DNA of 64,000 bases from Saccharospirillum impatiens DSM 12546 (GTDB lineage Bacteria > Pseudomonadota > Gammaproteobacteria > Pseudomonadales > Natronospirillaceae), in NCBI RefSeq assembly GCF_000423605.1, contig NZ_AUIH01000008.1, forward strand, positions 1-64,000, read 5' to 3'. Positions 1 through 9,462 of this stretch are shown one piece after another (positions within the stretch are counted from its first letter, which is position 1; the number at the start of each line of letters is the position of its first letter). The notes under the pieces are model-generated. The model saw only the letters and a list, made by a program, of their open reading frames with translations, was not told the origin of the DNA and ran no database searches. The translations under genes were made by a program, and so were the position numbers.

Positions 1-364
1 TATCATTAAAACAGCCCGTTCAATTCACTTATCATTCGGGAAAGGCTGCCGGTCACTGGATGCTTTTAAGCATGTGTATGAAAAATTAGCTTATGAGTAG
101 CTAAATAAAATGGTATTGAATGATTAACTTCTTCTCAGGCTAGGTTCTGCAGAATAGACTCGCTTGAAAAGAAGAAATTGTAGATAAAATGGCAATACGA
201 AAATATTAACGCGCTATTTATGCTGAGCAGATATCAGAAAGGCAAGAATAATGGAGACTAACATCGTATTATTGGCATGACTAACAGTGTCTACAGAGAA
301 GAAATGAGTTAATGCAATAAAATCACGGATTCAGGAGTAATACAAACATCGAGCGCCTCCGGGG
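1..364. other. AT-rich region without a recognisable gene
   Basis: This stretch is clearly more AT-rich than the rest of the window. A plus-strand reading frame is open from base 2 to a TAG at 98-100 (about 32 codons) and could be the C-terminal end of a gene starting outside the window, but I do not recognise its translation and a frame of this length is easily open by chance. No hairpin terminator for the chemoreceptor gene ending at 365 was found. I see nothing else here. Confidence 0.4.
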
Positions 365-2467
365 TTATAGCTGAAATCGTTTGATCGCCTGATCCAGTTG
401 GCTGGCGATTTTTTCAAGTCCTGCCGCTCGTTTGGCAGTGGTTTCAAACTCCGCCGCAACATCAGCCCCACTATCACTAATGGTTTGAGTTCGCCGGGTA
501 ATGTCCTCCGATACAACCTGCTGCTGATCTGTCGCTACCGATACCTGTCCATTGAGTTGACTAACTCTGGCGATGTAGGTGAGATATTCATGAAAAGTTT
601 CGCTAATACTGTGTACCCGACTAGCTATCTCGTTCGCATTGTCAACACTGGTCGAGATTGAGTTTACTGCATCGCTGGAACCCGCCATGACGGCATCCAC
701 TTTCTGTCTAATTTCTTCAGTACTTGTCTGGGTTCTGCTTGCCAAAGTCCGGACTTCATCGGCAACCACGGCAAAGCCTCTACCTTGCTCGCCAGCCCGT
801 GCTGCTTCTATTGCTGCATTTAGTGCCAGCAAATTTGTCTGTTCTGCAATGTTTCGAATCACATCCAGTATCTGCTCAATTCCCGCTACTTCACCGTGCA
901 GTGTTTTAATGACATCGGTTGCCGATTGCATCGAGGCAGTCAGCTGCCCGCTGGACCCAACCGCTTCATCCACTGCCGCTTCAATATCGTGTGCCCGCTC
1001 TTCGCTTTGCGTCACTTCATCGGATGCCTCCCGTGTGTTCTGTGCGACCTCCCGAACACTGGCTGACATTTGCGTAATGGCGGTCGCAACCAGACTCAAG
1101 CCGTGACTCTGGTCATTTAACCGTGTTCTCACCGCATTCGTTGCAGTTGCAGAGTCAGTTGAAATAGTACTTATCTCGCGATTCAGTTCCGCAATCCTAA
1201 CAATCATATCGCGAACGTTATGCACCAACTGCTCGGTCGACTGGAATATCTCCCCGATTTCATCATGAGCGTATTGGCCAACACCAACACTGAAATCACC
1301 GTTTCCTACTTGCTTCATATACTGGTTGAGGCGATTAATGGGCTGGCGCACACTTCTGATGACAACCCAGGTCACCACCAAGCACAAAAATAGAATCAAT
1401 CCGGTAGCCATGATGACAATGCTGCGACCAACAGATACCTGTTCCAGTGCGTTGTTGCTGATACCAACAACAGCCGAATCCACCTTTGTGGATACCTCCT
1501 GAAGTTGGCTTCCTGCCTGCGCCAGTGTTATCTGAACCTGTTCTATCTTCACAGGTAACGTACTTCGGATCTCGACATAAAGGTTTTTTTGCTGAGCAAT
1601 CAGTCCATCATTTGATGTTGCCAGACTCCCCAGTTGTGCGAGCAGTGGCTTGATACCTTCGTGATACTCGGCGAAGGCCGGGTCAGCATCTACCTGGTCA
1701 AAAATGTCGAATGTCAGCCGGGCGACACTGTCCAGAGTGTCTCGCAATTGCGTCTGTATCGATTCAACCAGCTCCAGACTGTCAGCCAGAGAAGCATTGA
1801 TGGCGAGCAAGCTGGCGTTATCAAATAAGCGTTGCAGTCGAAATGCCAATGCCTTCGCATCAGCGCTGGTCATTTCGTTCAACGTTCGATTGAACACAGG
1901 ACCCGCCTCTTCTTTCAGTACGCTGACTTCATCTCGCACCTCGCCAATTCGGGCTTCGGCATCGATAGAGCGCTCGTGCGTGTTCATATTCCGAACCACA
2001 GCCTCAAACTGCTGACCAGCCAGGGTAACCGCCGCCGTCAGTCGCTCTGCCAGATCTGGGTCGACGGTCAACAGCGGATACTCTGTTTCCAGTCGGACTG
2101 CCATCTGATTAAACGCTTCAATGTTGCTTTCAACCCGCGATCGAATTGACATCATCGTCTGTGACTCGCGGGCATTGTAATGCTCTGCTGCTCCAGTACT
2201 GATATCCTTCAACGTCAGTCTCGCATTGGCAAGAGCCTCTTTCACGGGCAACGCTTCTGATACCAAGCTATTCAAACCATTACTGGATTGCTCAAGACTA
2301 AAGAGACTAACCAGCATTATACCGACCACTCCCAACCCTACAGACCCGAAACCAAGGGTCAGACGACTGGCCAGGGTTAAGCGAAAAACCCTGATCAGTC
2401 GCTTGAGTCTTTCTTTAACCGACCTTACGGTAGGGCCATTATTAGTCTCAGCACCAGATCTGCTCAT
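365..2467 (-). CDS. Methyl-accepting chemotaxis protein with large helical periplasmic domain
   Basis: A transmembrane chemoreceptor of 700 residues that should signal to CheA/CheW. TM1 is at about residues 38-58 and TM2 at about 348-371. The periplasmic domain between them is about 290 residues and mostly helical, closer in size to helical bimodular (HBM) or TorS-like sensor domains than to the roughly 150-residue four-helix bundle. A HAMP domain follows (about 371-424). The signalling domain has the conserved hairpin tip around residues 540-573 ([20 protein letters not shown]). No C-terminal pentapeptide for CheR/CheB tethering is seen, since it ends KRFQL. It is divergent from an orphan periplasmic binding protein gene, which suggests that protein may present the ligand. 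The family call is firm; the ligand is unknown. Confidence 0.95.
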   Translation of the reverse strand: MSRSGAETNNGPTVRSVKERLKRLIRVFRLTLASRLTLGFGSVGLGVVGIMLVSLFSLEQSSNGLNSLVSEALPVKEALANARLTLKDISTGAAEHYNARESQTMMSIRSRVESNIEAFNQMAVRLETEYPLLTVDPDLAERLTAAVTLAGQQFEAVVRNMNTHERSIDAEARIGEVRDEVSVLKEEAGPVFNRTLNEMTSADAKALAFRLQRLFDNASLLAINASLADSLELVESIQTQLRDTLDSVARLTFDIFDQVDADPAFAEYHEGIKPLLAQLGSLATSNDGLIAQQKNLYVEIRSTLPVKIEQVQITLAQAGSQLQEVSTKVDSAVVGISNNALEQVSVGRSIVIMATGLILFLCLVVTWVVIRSVRQPINRLNQYMKQVGNGDFSVGVGQYAHDEIGEIFQSTEQLVHNVRDMIVRIAELNREISTISTDSATATNAVRTRLNDQSHGLSLVATAITQMSASVREVAQNTREASDEVTQSEERAHDIEAAVDEAVGSSGQLTASMQSATDVIKTLHGEVAGIEQILDVIRNIAEQTNLLALNAAIEAARAGEQGRGFAVVADEVRTLASRTQTSTEEIRQKVDAVMAGSSDAVNSISTSVDNANEIASRVHSISETFHEYLTYIARVSQLNGQVSVATDQQQVVSEDITRRTQTISDSGADVAAEFETTAKRAAGLEKIASQLDQAIKRFQL

Positions 2468-2741
2468 CGTGGTTAGTTACCAAATTGATTTTTATTATTG
2501 TAGCGCTGTAAACCGCGCTCATGCCTGATTGTGCTATATCAGCTTAACCCAAATATGAGTGTTTATTCACTTTGGATATATTCATTGTGGATGTCCTTTG
2601 ATGAATCACATAATCTTTAGACACGCTTGCACCATTAGGTAATGCATTATTCAAACACACGAACTGGCCAAAGGGATTACCTTAAAGTCTCAGAATAGTG
2701 GCGTTCCAGAGTCAGCAACAATAAATAAAGTGGAGCAAAGT

Positions 2742-3719
2742 ATGTTCTCAATAGACCCCATCCCGACGCGTAGAATATTCTCAGTCATACCACTCATTGC
2801 GGGTGTTTTTAGCATAGTGACGGGCTCGGTTAACGTGCATGCTGAAAGCCTGATTCGTATCGGGATCACTCAAAACAATGTAGGCGTTGACAGTTACCAG
2901 ACCACGTACGAAAGTGCGTTCATTGAAGCCGCTTCGCAACGCAACGACCTCGACACTGTTGTTATGGATGCCGGTGGTGATGTTGCTCGCCAAATCGCCC
3001 AAATGCAGTACCTGATTCAACAACAAGTCGACGCCATAATTATCTGGCCAACAAACGGCCAGGCCGTAGTGCCCGTTGTTCGCCAGGCACAAGAGGCTGG
3101 CATTCCGGTTGTTGTTACCAACTCCAATATTGCAGACGAAGGTCAGGAGTACATCGAATCCTTTTCCGGGCCTAACAATATTCTGCAAGGAGAATATTCT
3201 GCTGAAATGATGTGTGATCAACTGGGCGGGGTGGGTCAGGTTGTTCAGATTACCGGTCAGCCCGGCTACACCACGTCCATCGAAAGACAGGTTGGTTTTG
3301 AAGAACGCTTGGCCGAAGTGTGCCCCGATGTAGAACTTATCGAAAGCCAGGCAGGCGACTGGAACCGGGAAAGGGCGCAACAGGTTATGAACAGCTTTCT
3401 TAACAAGTACACTAGCATTGATGCCGTTTATTCCGGTGACGACAACATGGGTCTTGGCGCACTGAATGCCGCCAAAGCAGCAGGCCGATCTCAAGACATA
3501 AAATTTTTTGGTGCCACTAACTTTGCCGTCGGATATGAAGCGATGGAACGTGGCGAATACCACGGATCGGTGTACCAATCACCTGCAGAAGATGCACGCA
3601 ACGCACTGCGCACCGCACTCGCTGCGGCAAATGGTGAAACCGTTCCAAAGTACAATTACTTCGATACTCCAAAGATTACCCAGGAAAACATGGGAAACTT
3701 CGAAAAACCAGTATTCTGA
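2742..3719 (+). CDS. Ribose/galactose-type periplasmic sugar-binding protein, no ABC partner
   Basis: A 325-residue periplasmic binding protein of the type I fold (Peripla_BP_4, RbsB-like). An N-terminal signal sequence of about 34 residues contains an RR pair and a hydrophobic core ending in VHA. The mature part shows the repeated two-lobe pattern, including the DAIIIWPTNGQAV segment and the hinge stretch YSGDDNMGLGALNAAKAAG. I chose ATG 2742 because GGAG at 2732-2735 is well placed; a GTG at 2730 is in frame but overlaps that site. No permease or ATPase gene adjoins it. Its neighbour is the divergent chemoreceptor, so a sensing role (as LsrB, or TorT with TorS) is at least as likely as transport. 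Ligand identity cannot be read from the sequence. Confidence 0.88.
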   Translation: MFSIDPIPTRRIFSVIPLIAGVFSIVTGSVNVHAESLIRIGITQNNVGVDSYQTTYESAFIEAASQRNDLDTVVMDAGGDVARQIAQMQYLIQQQVDAIIIWPTNGQAVVPVVRQAQEAGIPVVVTNSNIADEGQEYIESFSGPNNILQGEYSAEMMCDQLGGVGQVVQITGQPGYTTSIERQVGFEERLAEVCPDVELIESQAGDWNRERAQQVMNSFLNKYTSIDAVYSGDDNMGLGALNAAKAAGRSQDIKFFGATNFAVGYEAMERGEYHGSVYQSPAEDARNALRTALAAANGETVPKYNYFDTPKITQENMGNFEKPVF

Positions 3720-4171
3720 TAACCGACTGAATGACGCAAACAGTCATCGAGTTCTGCACATGGCTCACTGCCCACGGACTCATCCTTTACGCTGATTCGA
3801 TAATCTTGCTATTAGCAGGCTGTTGAAATTTGTAGAATTTCGGCGGCCTGCTACCGGAATATGGACTTTCCGGTATGATCGATGACTGTTAAGTCATTAA
3901 TATTGTAAGAGAAGCACAATCTCAATGCTTCGTTCTCGTGTTTTGGAAAAGGCAGCAAGCCTTTTTCCACAACTTGCTACCGTCGGAATCCTTTTCTTCG
4001 CACCCAAAAGATGAAAACGCTACGTGCCCGCCCAGTTGGTTGCGCTGTTGGCCGGAAGCGGACCCAGACATCCGGCAATATCGACCCTGGCCTGCGTCGC
4101 ACCGGAACAGCACATCACGGGCTGGTTTGGAGTAGACTGTTCCTATCAACCATTCAACAAGGGAGCCTGCA
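3720..4171. other. Intergenic region with palindromic repeats
   Basis: A 452-base gap between the binding-protein gene and the DUF427 gene. It contains copy 1 of the 41-bp palindromic repeat (3813-3853), directly followed by a small hairpin (ACCGGAA 3853-3859 with TTCCGGT 3868-3874). Between 3900 and 4150 I see no gene with a credible start or family match. The open frames there look like chance. The DUF427 promoter is presumably in the last 150 bases but has no clear match to consensus. Confidence 0.6.
3813..3853. repeat. 41-bp palindromic repeat, copy 1
   Basis: An imperfect 41-bp palindrome beginning TAGCAGGCTGTTGAAATT and ending CGGCGGCCTGCTA, with a short central loop. The same 41-bp element occurs at 61586-61626, identical at 34 of 41 positions by hand alignment. 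Several differences are base-pair preserving: position 9/33 is T-G here and G-C there; position 12/30 is T-G here and T-A there. That pattern fits a dispersed REP- or MITE-like element kept as a hairpin. It lies downstream of the binding-protein gene. Confidence 0.75.
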
Positions 4172-4534
4172 ATGATTCACAACCCGGAAAGCCGCATCAC
4201 ACTGCAACCGCATTCAGCCCGTGTAACCGTTCGACTGGGCGATGAGGTCATTGCTGAAACCGACCAGGCTGTGCAATTAAGCGAAACAGGCTATCCCGAC
4301 CGGCAATACCTGCCAAGCGATGCCATCGTCGAGGGCACGCTGCGAAGGTCGGATACCCAAACTTACTGCCCGTTCAAGGGCCATGCAACCTATTACAACT
4401 ATGTCTATGGCGACCGGGTTATAAAGGATTCAGTCTGGGTTTACGAACATCCTACGGATGCCATGACCGCCATTGCCGGGCGCATGGTATTTGATCCGGC
4501 CCACTTTGACGAGACCATCGAGACAACTCAGTAA
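4172..4534 (+). CDS. DUF427 domain protein
   Basis: A 120-residue cytoplasmic protein matching the DUF427 family across its whole length. It has the characteristic stretch with ETGYPDRQYLPSDAIVEG, then the TYCPFKGHATYYN segment and the terminal VWVYEHP motif. The molecular function is not established; the fold is a small beta barrel. The start has a good ribosome site (AAGGGAG just upstream of ATG). The histone-deacetylase-like gene follows on the same strand after about 50 bases, so the two may be co-transcribed. Family assignment is confident; role is unknown. Confidence 0.9.
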   Translation: MIHNPESRITLQPHSARVTVRLGDEVIAETDQAVQLSETGYPDRQYLPSDAIVEGTLRRSDTQTYCPFKGHATYYNYVYGDRVIKDSVWVYEHPTDAMTAIAGRMVFDPAHFDETIETTQ

Positions 4535-4586
4535 ATTGATCTGAGCCAATACGATGTTGCGAAGTAGTTACCCGAAGGATGACACA

Positions 4587-5498
4587 ATGTCTGGCTTGCC
4601 GCCCATGGTGCACCACCCTGACTACAGCTTCCCGTTCCCGCCCGAGCACCGGTTCCCCATGGCCAAGTTCGGCCTGCTTGCAGACTATTTGCGCACCCGA
4701 GGCCTGTTGACCGCTGCCAATACCTACCGGCCGGGTCGCTGCCGCGACCACTGGCTCAAGCAAACCCACTGCCCGGAGTACCTCGACCGTTTTATCAACA
4801 ATACCCTGTCGCGCGATGAACGCCGTCAGATGAACCTGCCCTGGAGCGATGGTTTGGTCAAGCGCACCCTGCTGGCCCCTTCCGGCACGGTGCTCGCAGC
4901 TCAGTTGGCGCTTCATCATGGGCTGGCCTGTCATCTCGCTGGCGGCACTCACCACGCCCATTACGATCACGCCTCCGGTTTCTGCATTTTGAATGACCTG
5001 GCCATTACCGCCCATGTCTTGTTGCGCCAGACGGGTGTAAAGCGGGTGCTGATTTTTGATTGCGATGTTCACCAGGGTGACGGCACAGCATCGTTGCTAA
5101 AAAATGAGCCTAATGCCTTCACCTGCTCCATTCACTGCGAAAACAATTTTCCGTTCACCAAGGCAACAAGCGATCTGGATGTTGGTCTGCCAGTTGGCAT
5201 GAACGATGACGATTATCTGAGCGTTGTCGACAGAACACTCAACCGGCTGCTGGACACGTTCTCTCCGGATATTGTGCTTTACGATGCCGGCGTCGATGTG
5301 TTTTCAGGCGACCCGCTAGGGCGACTCAACATCACGGAAGGCGGTATCCGCCAACGCGACACGCAGGTACTTGGCACCCTGGTGCGTCGGGGTATTCCAG
5401 TAGCAACGGTTATTGGCGGTGGGTACGACGATGATCGCCAGGCGTTGGCGGCACGGCATGCCATTATCGCAGAGGCAGCCGTTGCTGTGATGAGATGA
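4587..5498 (+). CDS. Histone deacetylase superfamily amidohydrolase
   Basis: A 303-residue protein of the arginase/deacetylase fold. In bacteria this family (AcuC, acetylpolyamine amidohydrolases, HDAC-like enzymes) removes acyl groups from amines in a zinc-dependent reaction. The active-site signature is visible: GGTHHAHYDHASGFC, then the zinc-binding FDCDVHQGDGT, and the second acidic ligand in YDAGVDVFSGDPLG. I chose ATG 4587 because GAAGGAT at 4574-4580 is well spaced; an in-frame ATG at 4554 would add 11 residues. It lies after DUF427 in the same orientation. The substrate is not predictable; the short form lacking extra domains suggests a small-molecule or protein acyl-lysine substrate. 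Confidence 0.9.
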   Translation: MSGLPPMVHHPDYSFPFPPEHRFPMAKFGLLADYLRTRGLLTAANTYRPGRCRDHWLKQTHCPEYLDRFINNTLSRDERRQMNLPWSDGLVKRTLLAPSGTVLAAQLALHHGLACHLAGGTHHAHYDHASGFCILNDLAITAHVLLRQTGVKRVLIFDCDVHQGDGTASLLKNEPNAFTCSIHCENNFPFTKATSDLDVGLPVGMNDDDYLSVVDRTLNRLLDTFSPDIVLYDAGVDVFSGDPLGRLNITEGGIRQRDTQVLGTLVRRGIPVATVIGGGYDDDRQALAARHAIIAEAAVAVMR

Positions 5499-5604
5499 CC
5501 GGGTTGCTGGTGCTTTTTGCTGTTGATGTGTTGAATCAGACCTGCTGACCTACACTGATCCATTCGCCCAGCCGTGCGAACCCAACGGATACCACCCGCT
5601 GAAT

Positions 5605-5633
5605 TTGGCATATATATTAGAATTTGCTACTAT
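5605..5633 (+). promoter_or_regulatory. Predicted promoter of DUF302 gene with embedded TATATTAG site
   Basis: A -35 element TTGGCA (5605-5610), a 17-base spacer and a -10 element TACTAT (5628-5633) precede the DUF302 gene. The spacer holds TATATTAGA (5613-5621), with CTAC at 5627-5630, so the arrangement is TTAG-N6-CTAC. Similar TTAG-N6-CTAA repeats occur before sqr and the peroxiredoxin gene. A repressor bound here would block RNA polymerase. The promoter is inferred from sequence only. Confidence 0.55.
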
Positions 5634-5678
5634 TTAGCCTCAGTCAACCCGAAACAAGCAACCACTAGGGAGAACATC

Positions 5679-6065
5679 ATGAGTTACACGCTAAACAGGC
5701 TGATCACGGACGCTGACTTTGAGCAGGTAGACGCCAGAACTCGCCAGGCCCTGGCAGATAATGGTTTTGGTGTGCTGACTGAGATCGATGTAAAAGCCAC
5801 CATGAAGAAGAAACTCGACAAAGACATGAGCCCCTACCGCATTCTCGGAGCCTGCAACCCCACCATGGCTTATGAAGCGATCGGGATGGAGCCCCGAGCA
5901 GGTGCCATGCTGCCTTGCAATGTGATTCTGCGTCAAGTTGAGGGCGGCGTTGAAGTGAGTGCGATCGACCCTGTGGCATCCATGTCCGCAATCGACAACG
6001 ATGCACTAAAAACCGTAGCTGCTGAGGTTCGTGATCTGCTGGCTAAAGCGGTTGAGGCGGTCTGA
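5679..6065 (+). CDS. DUF302 domain protein
   Basis: A 128-residue protein of the DUF302 family, with the core around MKKKLDKDMSPYRILGACNP and the later EAIGMEPRAGAMLPCNVILR stretch. The biochemical role is undefined; family members are often found near sulfide- and redox-related genes in proteobacteria. The start at 5679 is set by AGGGAGA at 5667-5673; a longer open frame from 5574 has no ribosome site and crosses the predicted promoter. Two cysteines (GACNP and LPCNV) could be redox or metal sites. Its promoter carries the same TATATTAGA element found before sqr and the peroxiredoxin gene, tying it to that group by inference. Confidence 0.9.
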   Translation: MSYTLNRLITDADFEQVDARTRQALADNGFGVLTEIDVKATMKKKLDKDMSPYRILGACNPTMAYEAIGMEPRAGAMLPCNVILRQVEGGVEVSAIDPVASMSAIDNDALKTVAAEVRDLLAKAVEAV

Positions 6066-6111
6066 TTCCAGCGCCCGAAAGGTGGCATTGAATCAACCTG
6101 GCCGCTTGAGT

Positions 6112-6522
6112 TCAGGCCGGGTCGAGTTCACTGCCCGTTCGCAACCGGAAACTGCCTTCGCCGAAGGCTATGAGCTTACCCTGCTCATCAAACACCTCAC
6201 CGGTCGACATGAATGTCTTGCGCCCACCGCCGCGTACCCGGCCAATTACCGTCAGAGTTCCTTGCTGCACCGGGCTGACGAAGGTGGTGGTCATCGACAG
6301 GGTCACGGCTTTGCGCACCCACTGGGGGGCCGGGCTGTAAAGGCCGGCAAAGCTCATGGCGGTATCCAGTAGCGATGCCAACACCCCGCCGTGAACATAG
6401 TCACTGCGATTCAGGTGGTGATGCGTCAAAGCCAGCTCGATCTTAACCTCACCGGGCTGACGCTCTTTCACCTCCCAGCCAATGAGTGCCTGATATCCTG
6501 AGTAAGGTTGCTCGTCCGTCAT
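6112..6522 (-). CDS. PaaI-type hotdog-fold acyl-CoA thioesterase
   Basis: A 136-residue hotdog-fold protein of the PaaI/YbgC-like thioesterase group, which hydrolyses acyl- or aryl-CoA thioesters in the cytoplasm. The family signature HGGVLASLLDTAMS is present near residues 42-55. The gene starts immediately after the stop codon of the acyl-CoA ligase gene (TGA then ATG, no gap), so it is the third gene of a dehydrogenase-ligase-thioesterase operon. It probably releases CoA from stalled intermediates, as PaaI does in phenylacetate catabolism. Specificity is unknown. Confidence 0.88.
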   Translation of the reverse strand: MTDEQPYSGYQALIGWEVKERQPGEVKIELALTHHHLNRSDYVHGGVLASLLDTAMSFAGLYSPAPQWVRKAVTLSMTTTFVSPVQQGTLTVIGRVRGGGRKTFMSTGEVFDEQGKLIAFGEGSFRLRTGSELDPA

Positions 6523-8127
6523 TCAATGCCCTTCATTATTGGCCAGATCGCGCAGCCGGCCTTTGAGTATTTTACCGGTGGCTGTTGCCGGTAACTGGTC
6601 CATGATGTGGATCTGGCTGGGACGTTTATAAGGCGCCAGCTGATCAGCAATAAACTCATGTAACGTCTGCCCGGTAACGACCGAGCCCGGATCACATTGA
6701 ACGTAAGCCACCACTTCCTCATTACCGGAAACCTGTCGTCCTACAACGGCCGACATGATCACATCGGGGTGACGGTTGAGCACAGCCTCCACATCGGGCG
6801 GGTAAATATTGAACCCCGAGCGAATGATCAGTTCCTTGCTGCGGCTGACTATGTACAACTGGCCCTGATCATCAACCCGCGCAATATCCCCGGTATTCAA
6901 CCAGCCATCATCGGTCAGGCAAGCCGCCGTTACTTCTGGCTGACGATAATAGCCTAACATGACGTTGGGACCCCGCACCCACAGCTCCCCGGGTACACCC
7001 TCACCTGCCGGCTCATTGTGCGTGGCATTCTTGTCCAATGGTTGTATTCGATACTCCAGCATCGGCAGTACCGCACCGACGGTATTGTCCAGCGGTTGCT
7101 GGTCGATCCGGGTCTGACTGATGGTGGGGCTGGCTTCGGTCAGCCCATAGCCGTTGTGCAACGTCAGGTTGAATACCGATTCCACCCGCTGCTTGGTTTC
7201 CAGATCGAGCGGCGAACCACCCGCCGACATATAGACCAGCGACTCTTTTTTCAGCGGTGTCTGACGTGTACGCAAATGCTCCAGCATTTTGGCGTACATG
7301 GCCGGAACCCCCTGTAATACAGTAATGGATTCCTGTTCGAGTGCCTCGAAGACGGCACCGGGCGAAAACTTTGGCACAGCGTAATAGCAAGCTCCGTTAT
7401 AGAGCGAGCCCATACACACCGACGACAAACCAAACACGTGCGACATGGGTAAAACACCGTAGACGCGCTGCCCTTCGGTCAGATGACGCATGCCCCCGGA
7501 AATAGAGGCAATGTAGAGAATTCCTCGGTGACTCAACATCACCCCTTTGGGCTGACCGGTTGTGCCAGAAGTGTATATCAAAGCCGCCAATTGACGATGA
7601 CCTTCCCGATACACGGGGTCCGGCTCCACATTCTGAACTGAACTGATCATCAGTTCACCCAGACTGGCATGGGTAAGGCCCTGCGCCTGATGCCGGATGC
7701 CATGCTGCTCAGCTTCTAACGACACCGCTGCCGTGTAATAGATGCGTCTGGGCAAACAATCGAGCGCAATGGCATCCACTTCATTGGCGGATAAGCGAGG
7801 GTTAACGATGGCAACACTGGCATCCAGTTCGGTGGCGGCCAGCAACAGCACCACCAGTGCCCGGCAATTCTCGCTGACCGCCATGATGCGGTCACCCGGG
7901 CGAATACTCTGTTCTGTCAGCCAGGCTTTGGCCGAGGTTATCTCGGCTGACAGTTGCCGATAGTTCCAGCGCACAGTGCCTTCAACCAATGCGAGTTGTT
8001 CAGGAATGCGTCGCGCGTTATCGTGAATACGAGAACTGAGTCGATCGGGCAGCTCGGCGATCAGATCACTGGCCCAGCGGCCAAAAATCAGCTCATCCGG
8101 AGCAAGCCGGGAAGTAGACCAGTCCAT
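6523..8127 (-). CDS. Class I adenylate-forming acyl-CoA ligase
   Basis: A 534-residue ANL-superfamily enzyme that activates a carboxylic acid with ATP to an acyl-adenylate and then to the CoA thioester. The P-loop YTSGTTGQPKG is at residues 185-195. The A5 motif NGYGLTEASP is at about 325-334, the A7-A8 region with TGD and the hinge SRSKELIIRSGFNIYP at about 412-443, and the catalytic lysine in ATGKILKGR at 519. It overlaps the upstream acyl-CoA dehydrogenase gene by one base (TGATG), giving tight translational coupling. The length is normal for medium-chain or aromatic acid ligases. The substrate is probably the carboxylate imported by the nearby TRAP system. Confidence 0.92.
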   Translation of the reverse strand: MDWSTSRLAPDELIFGRWASDLIAELPDRLSSRIHDNARRIPEQLALVEGTVRWNYRQLSAEITSAKAWLTEQSIRPGDRIMAVSENCRALVVLLLAATELDASVAIVNPRLSANEVDAIALDCLPRRIYYTAAVSLEAEQHGIRHQAQGLTHASLGELMISSVQNVEPDPVYREGHRQLAALIYTSGTTGQPKGVMLSHRGILYIASISGGMRHLTEGQRVYGVLPMSHVFGLSSVCMGSLYNGACYYAVPKFSPGAVFEALEQESITVLQGVPAMYAKMLEHLRTRQTPLKKESLVYMSAGGSPLDLETKQRVESVFNLTLHNGYGLTEASPTISQTRIDQQPLDNTVGAVLPMLEYRIQPLDKNATHNEPAGEGVPGELWVRGPNVMLGYYRQPEVTAACLTDDGWLNTGDIARVDDQGQLYIVSRSKELIIRSGFNIYPPDVEAVLNRHPDVIMSAVVGRQVSGNEEVVAYVQCDPGSVVTGQTLHEFIADQLAPYKRPSQIHIMDQLPATATGKILKGRLRDLANNEGH

Positions 8128-9278
8128 CAGCTGGCATCCCGCACCATGTTGCGCGCAATCACCAGTTGCTGTATCTGGCTGGTGCCTTCGTAGATGCGGA
8201 ACAACCGTACATCCCGGTAAAAGCGCTCAACTGCGTATTCCGCCATATAACCGGCACCGCCGTGAACCTGAACCGCCCGGTCAGCGACCCGCCCGACCAT
8301 TTCCGAGCAAAACAGTTTACTGCAGGAAGCCAGGGTCGAGACATTCTCGCCCGCATCTTTGCGACGCGCACCGTCGAGCACCATGCATTCAGCGGCATAG
8401 GTTTCGGTTTTACTGTCGGCCAGCATGGCCTGAACCAGTTGCTGATCGGACAGCGGCACACCGAACTGCTTTCGCTCCATCGCATAGCGTACCGATTCAT
8501 CGATTAGGCGATTCGCCACGCCGACACACACTGCGGCAATGTGCAGTCGGCCACGGTCCAGTACTTTCATGGCCGTTTTAAAACCCTGGCCTTCTTTAAG
8601 CCCAATGATATTGGCCGCAGGCACCCTGCAATCCTCAAAAATAATGTCGCAGGTATGGGAGCCTTTCTGCCCCATTTTTTTGTCGATAGCCCCGCGGGAC
8701 AGGCCCGGAGAATTGCCCTCAACCACAAAAGCCGTGATGCCGCCCGCGCCTTTATTCGACGGATCGGTCCGCGCCATGACGGTGAACAAGTCGGCTTCAG
8801 GGCCATTGGTGATGTAGCGTTTTGTGCCGTTCAGGACATAGTGATCGCCATCGCGCACGGCCGTGGTTCTCAAACTGGCCGCATCTGAACCGGAATCGGG
8901 TTCGGTCAGACAAAACGCGCTGATGATGTCGCCGGTTGCCATACGAGGCACGTAGTAGGCTTTTTGCTCATCGGTGCCGTCAATCAGAATACCCTGGGCA
9001 CCAATGCCGTTGTTGGTGCCAAAAATGGAGCGAAAGGCGGGTGATGTCTGCCCAATTTCCATCGCCACCCGAACTTCCTCTTCCATGGTTAGACCCAGAC
9101 CGCCGTAGGCTTCCGGAATGGCCAACCCAAACAGGCCAATGTCTTTCATTTCCTGAACGATGTCAGCGGGCACCTGATCTGTCTCAGCCAGTACGGTTTC
9201 ATTGGGAATCAGGCGTTCGCGCACAAATTTGCGCAGCGTGCTCAGTATTTGGTCCAGTGTTTCCTGGTCTCTGATCAT
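8127..9278 (-). CDS. Acyl-CoA dehydrogenase
   Basis: A 383-residue FAD-dependent acyl-CoA dehydrogenase that introduces the alpha-beta double bond and passes electrons to ETF. Family signatures are the FCLTEPDSGSDAASLRT flavin-binding stretch and, near the C terminus, QVHGGAGYMAEYAVERFYRD followed by IYEGTSQIQ, which holds the usual catalytic glutamate. It is the first gene of a three-gene operon with the ligase and thioesterase. The start has GGAG about 10 bases upstream. It is divergent from the 3-hydroxyacyl-CoA dehydrogenase gene, and the 184-base intergenic region carries a likely IclR operator. Confidence 0.93.
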   Translation of the reverse strand: MIRDQETLDQILSTLRKFVRERLIPNETVLAETDQVPADIVQEMKDIGLFGLAIPEAYGGLGLTMEEEVRVAMEIGQTSPAFRSIFGTNNGIGAQGILIDGTDEQKAYYVPRMATGDIISAFCLTEPDSGSDAASLRTTAVRDGDHYVLNGTKRYITNGPEADLFTVMARTDPSNKGAGGITAFVVEGNSPGLSRGAIDKKMGQKGSHTCDIIFEDCRVPAANIIGLKEGQGFKTAMKVLDRGRLHIAAVCVGVANRLIDESVRYAMERKQFGVPLSDQQLVQAMLADSKTETYAAECMVLDGARRKDAGENVSTLASCSKLFCSEMVGRVADRAVQVHGGAGYMAEYAVERFYRDVRLFRIYEGTSQIQQLVIARNMVRDAS

Positions 9279-9310
9279 GATCGATGTTCTCCGCGTGTCT
9301 TTTTGTTATT

Positions 9311-9344
9311 CCGCTATGCGGTATCTTCTTCCGCATATATTGCG
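9311..9344. promoter_or_regulatory. Candidate IclR operator between acyl-CoA dehydrogenase and hydroxyacyl-CoA dehydrogenase genes
   Basis: Two short palindromes sit side by side: CCGC-TAT-GCGG (9311-9321) and CGCA-N5-TGCG (9332-9344). Read across, they make the inverted repeat ATGCGG-N9-CCGCAT (9316-9336). The same spaced repeat occurs at 16577-16597 before the TAXI binding-protein gene. IclR-family proteins often bind GC-rich dyads of this kind between divergent catabolic genes, and an IclR gene lies at 12448. Binding is inferred. Confidence 0.55.
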
Positions 9345-9462
9345 TCGAACTTTTACATAGCCTAGGATGTCAGTCAATCATTAGAATCGAGTTTTTCAGA
9401 GCGGAACCCAACCACCGGTTCTGCCATAACAATAAAACGCACACATCACAGGAACTCCCGCT

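Noticed and set aside
2-100. Plus-strand frame open from the window edge
   Set aside because: About 32 codons in AT-rich DNA without a family match; could be the end of an outside gene, but chance is a fair explanation.
2781-3578. 265-codon minus-strand frame opposite the sugar-binding protein gene
   Set aside because: Antisense shadow; the plus-strand frame has signal peptide and family motifs.
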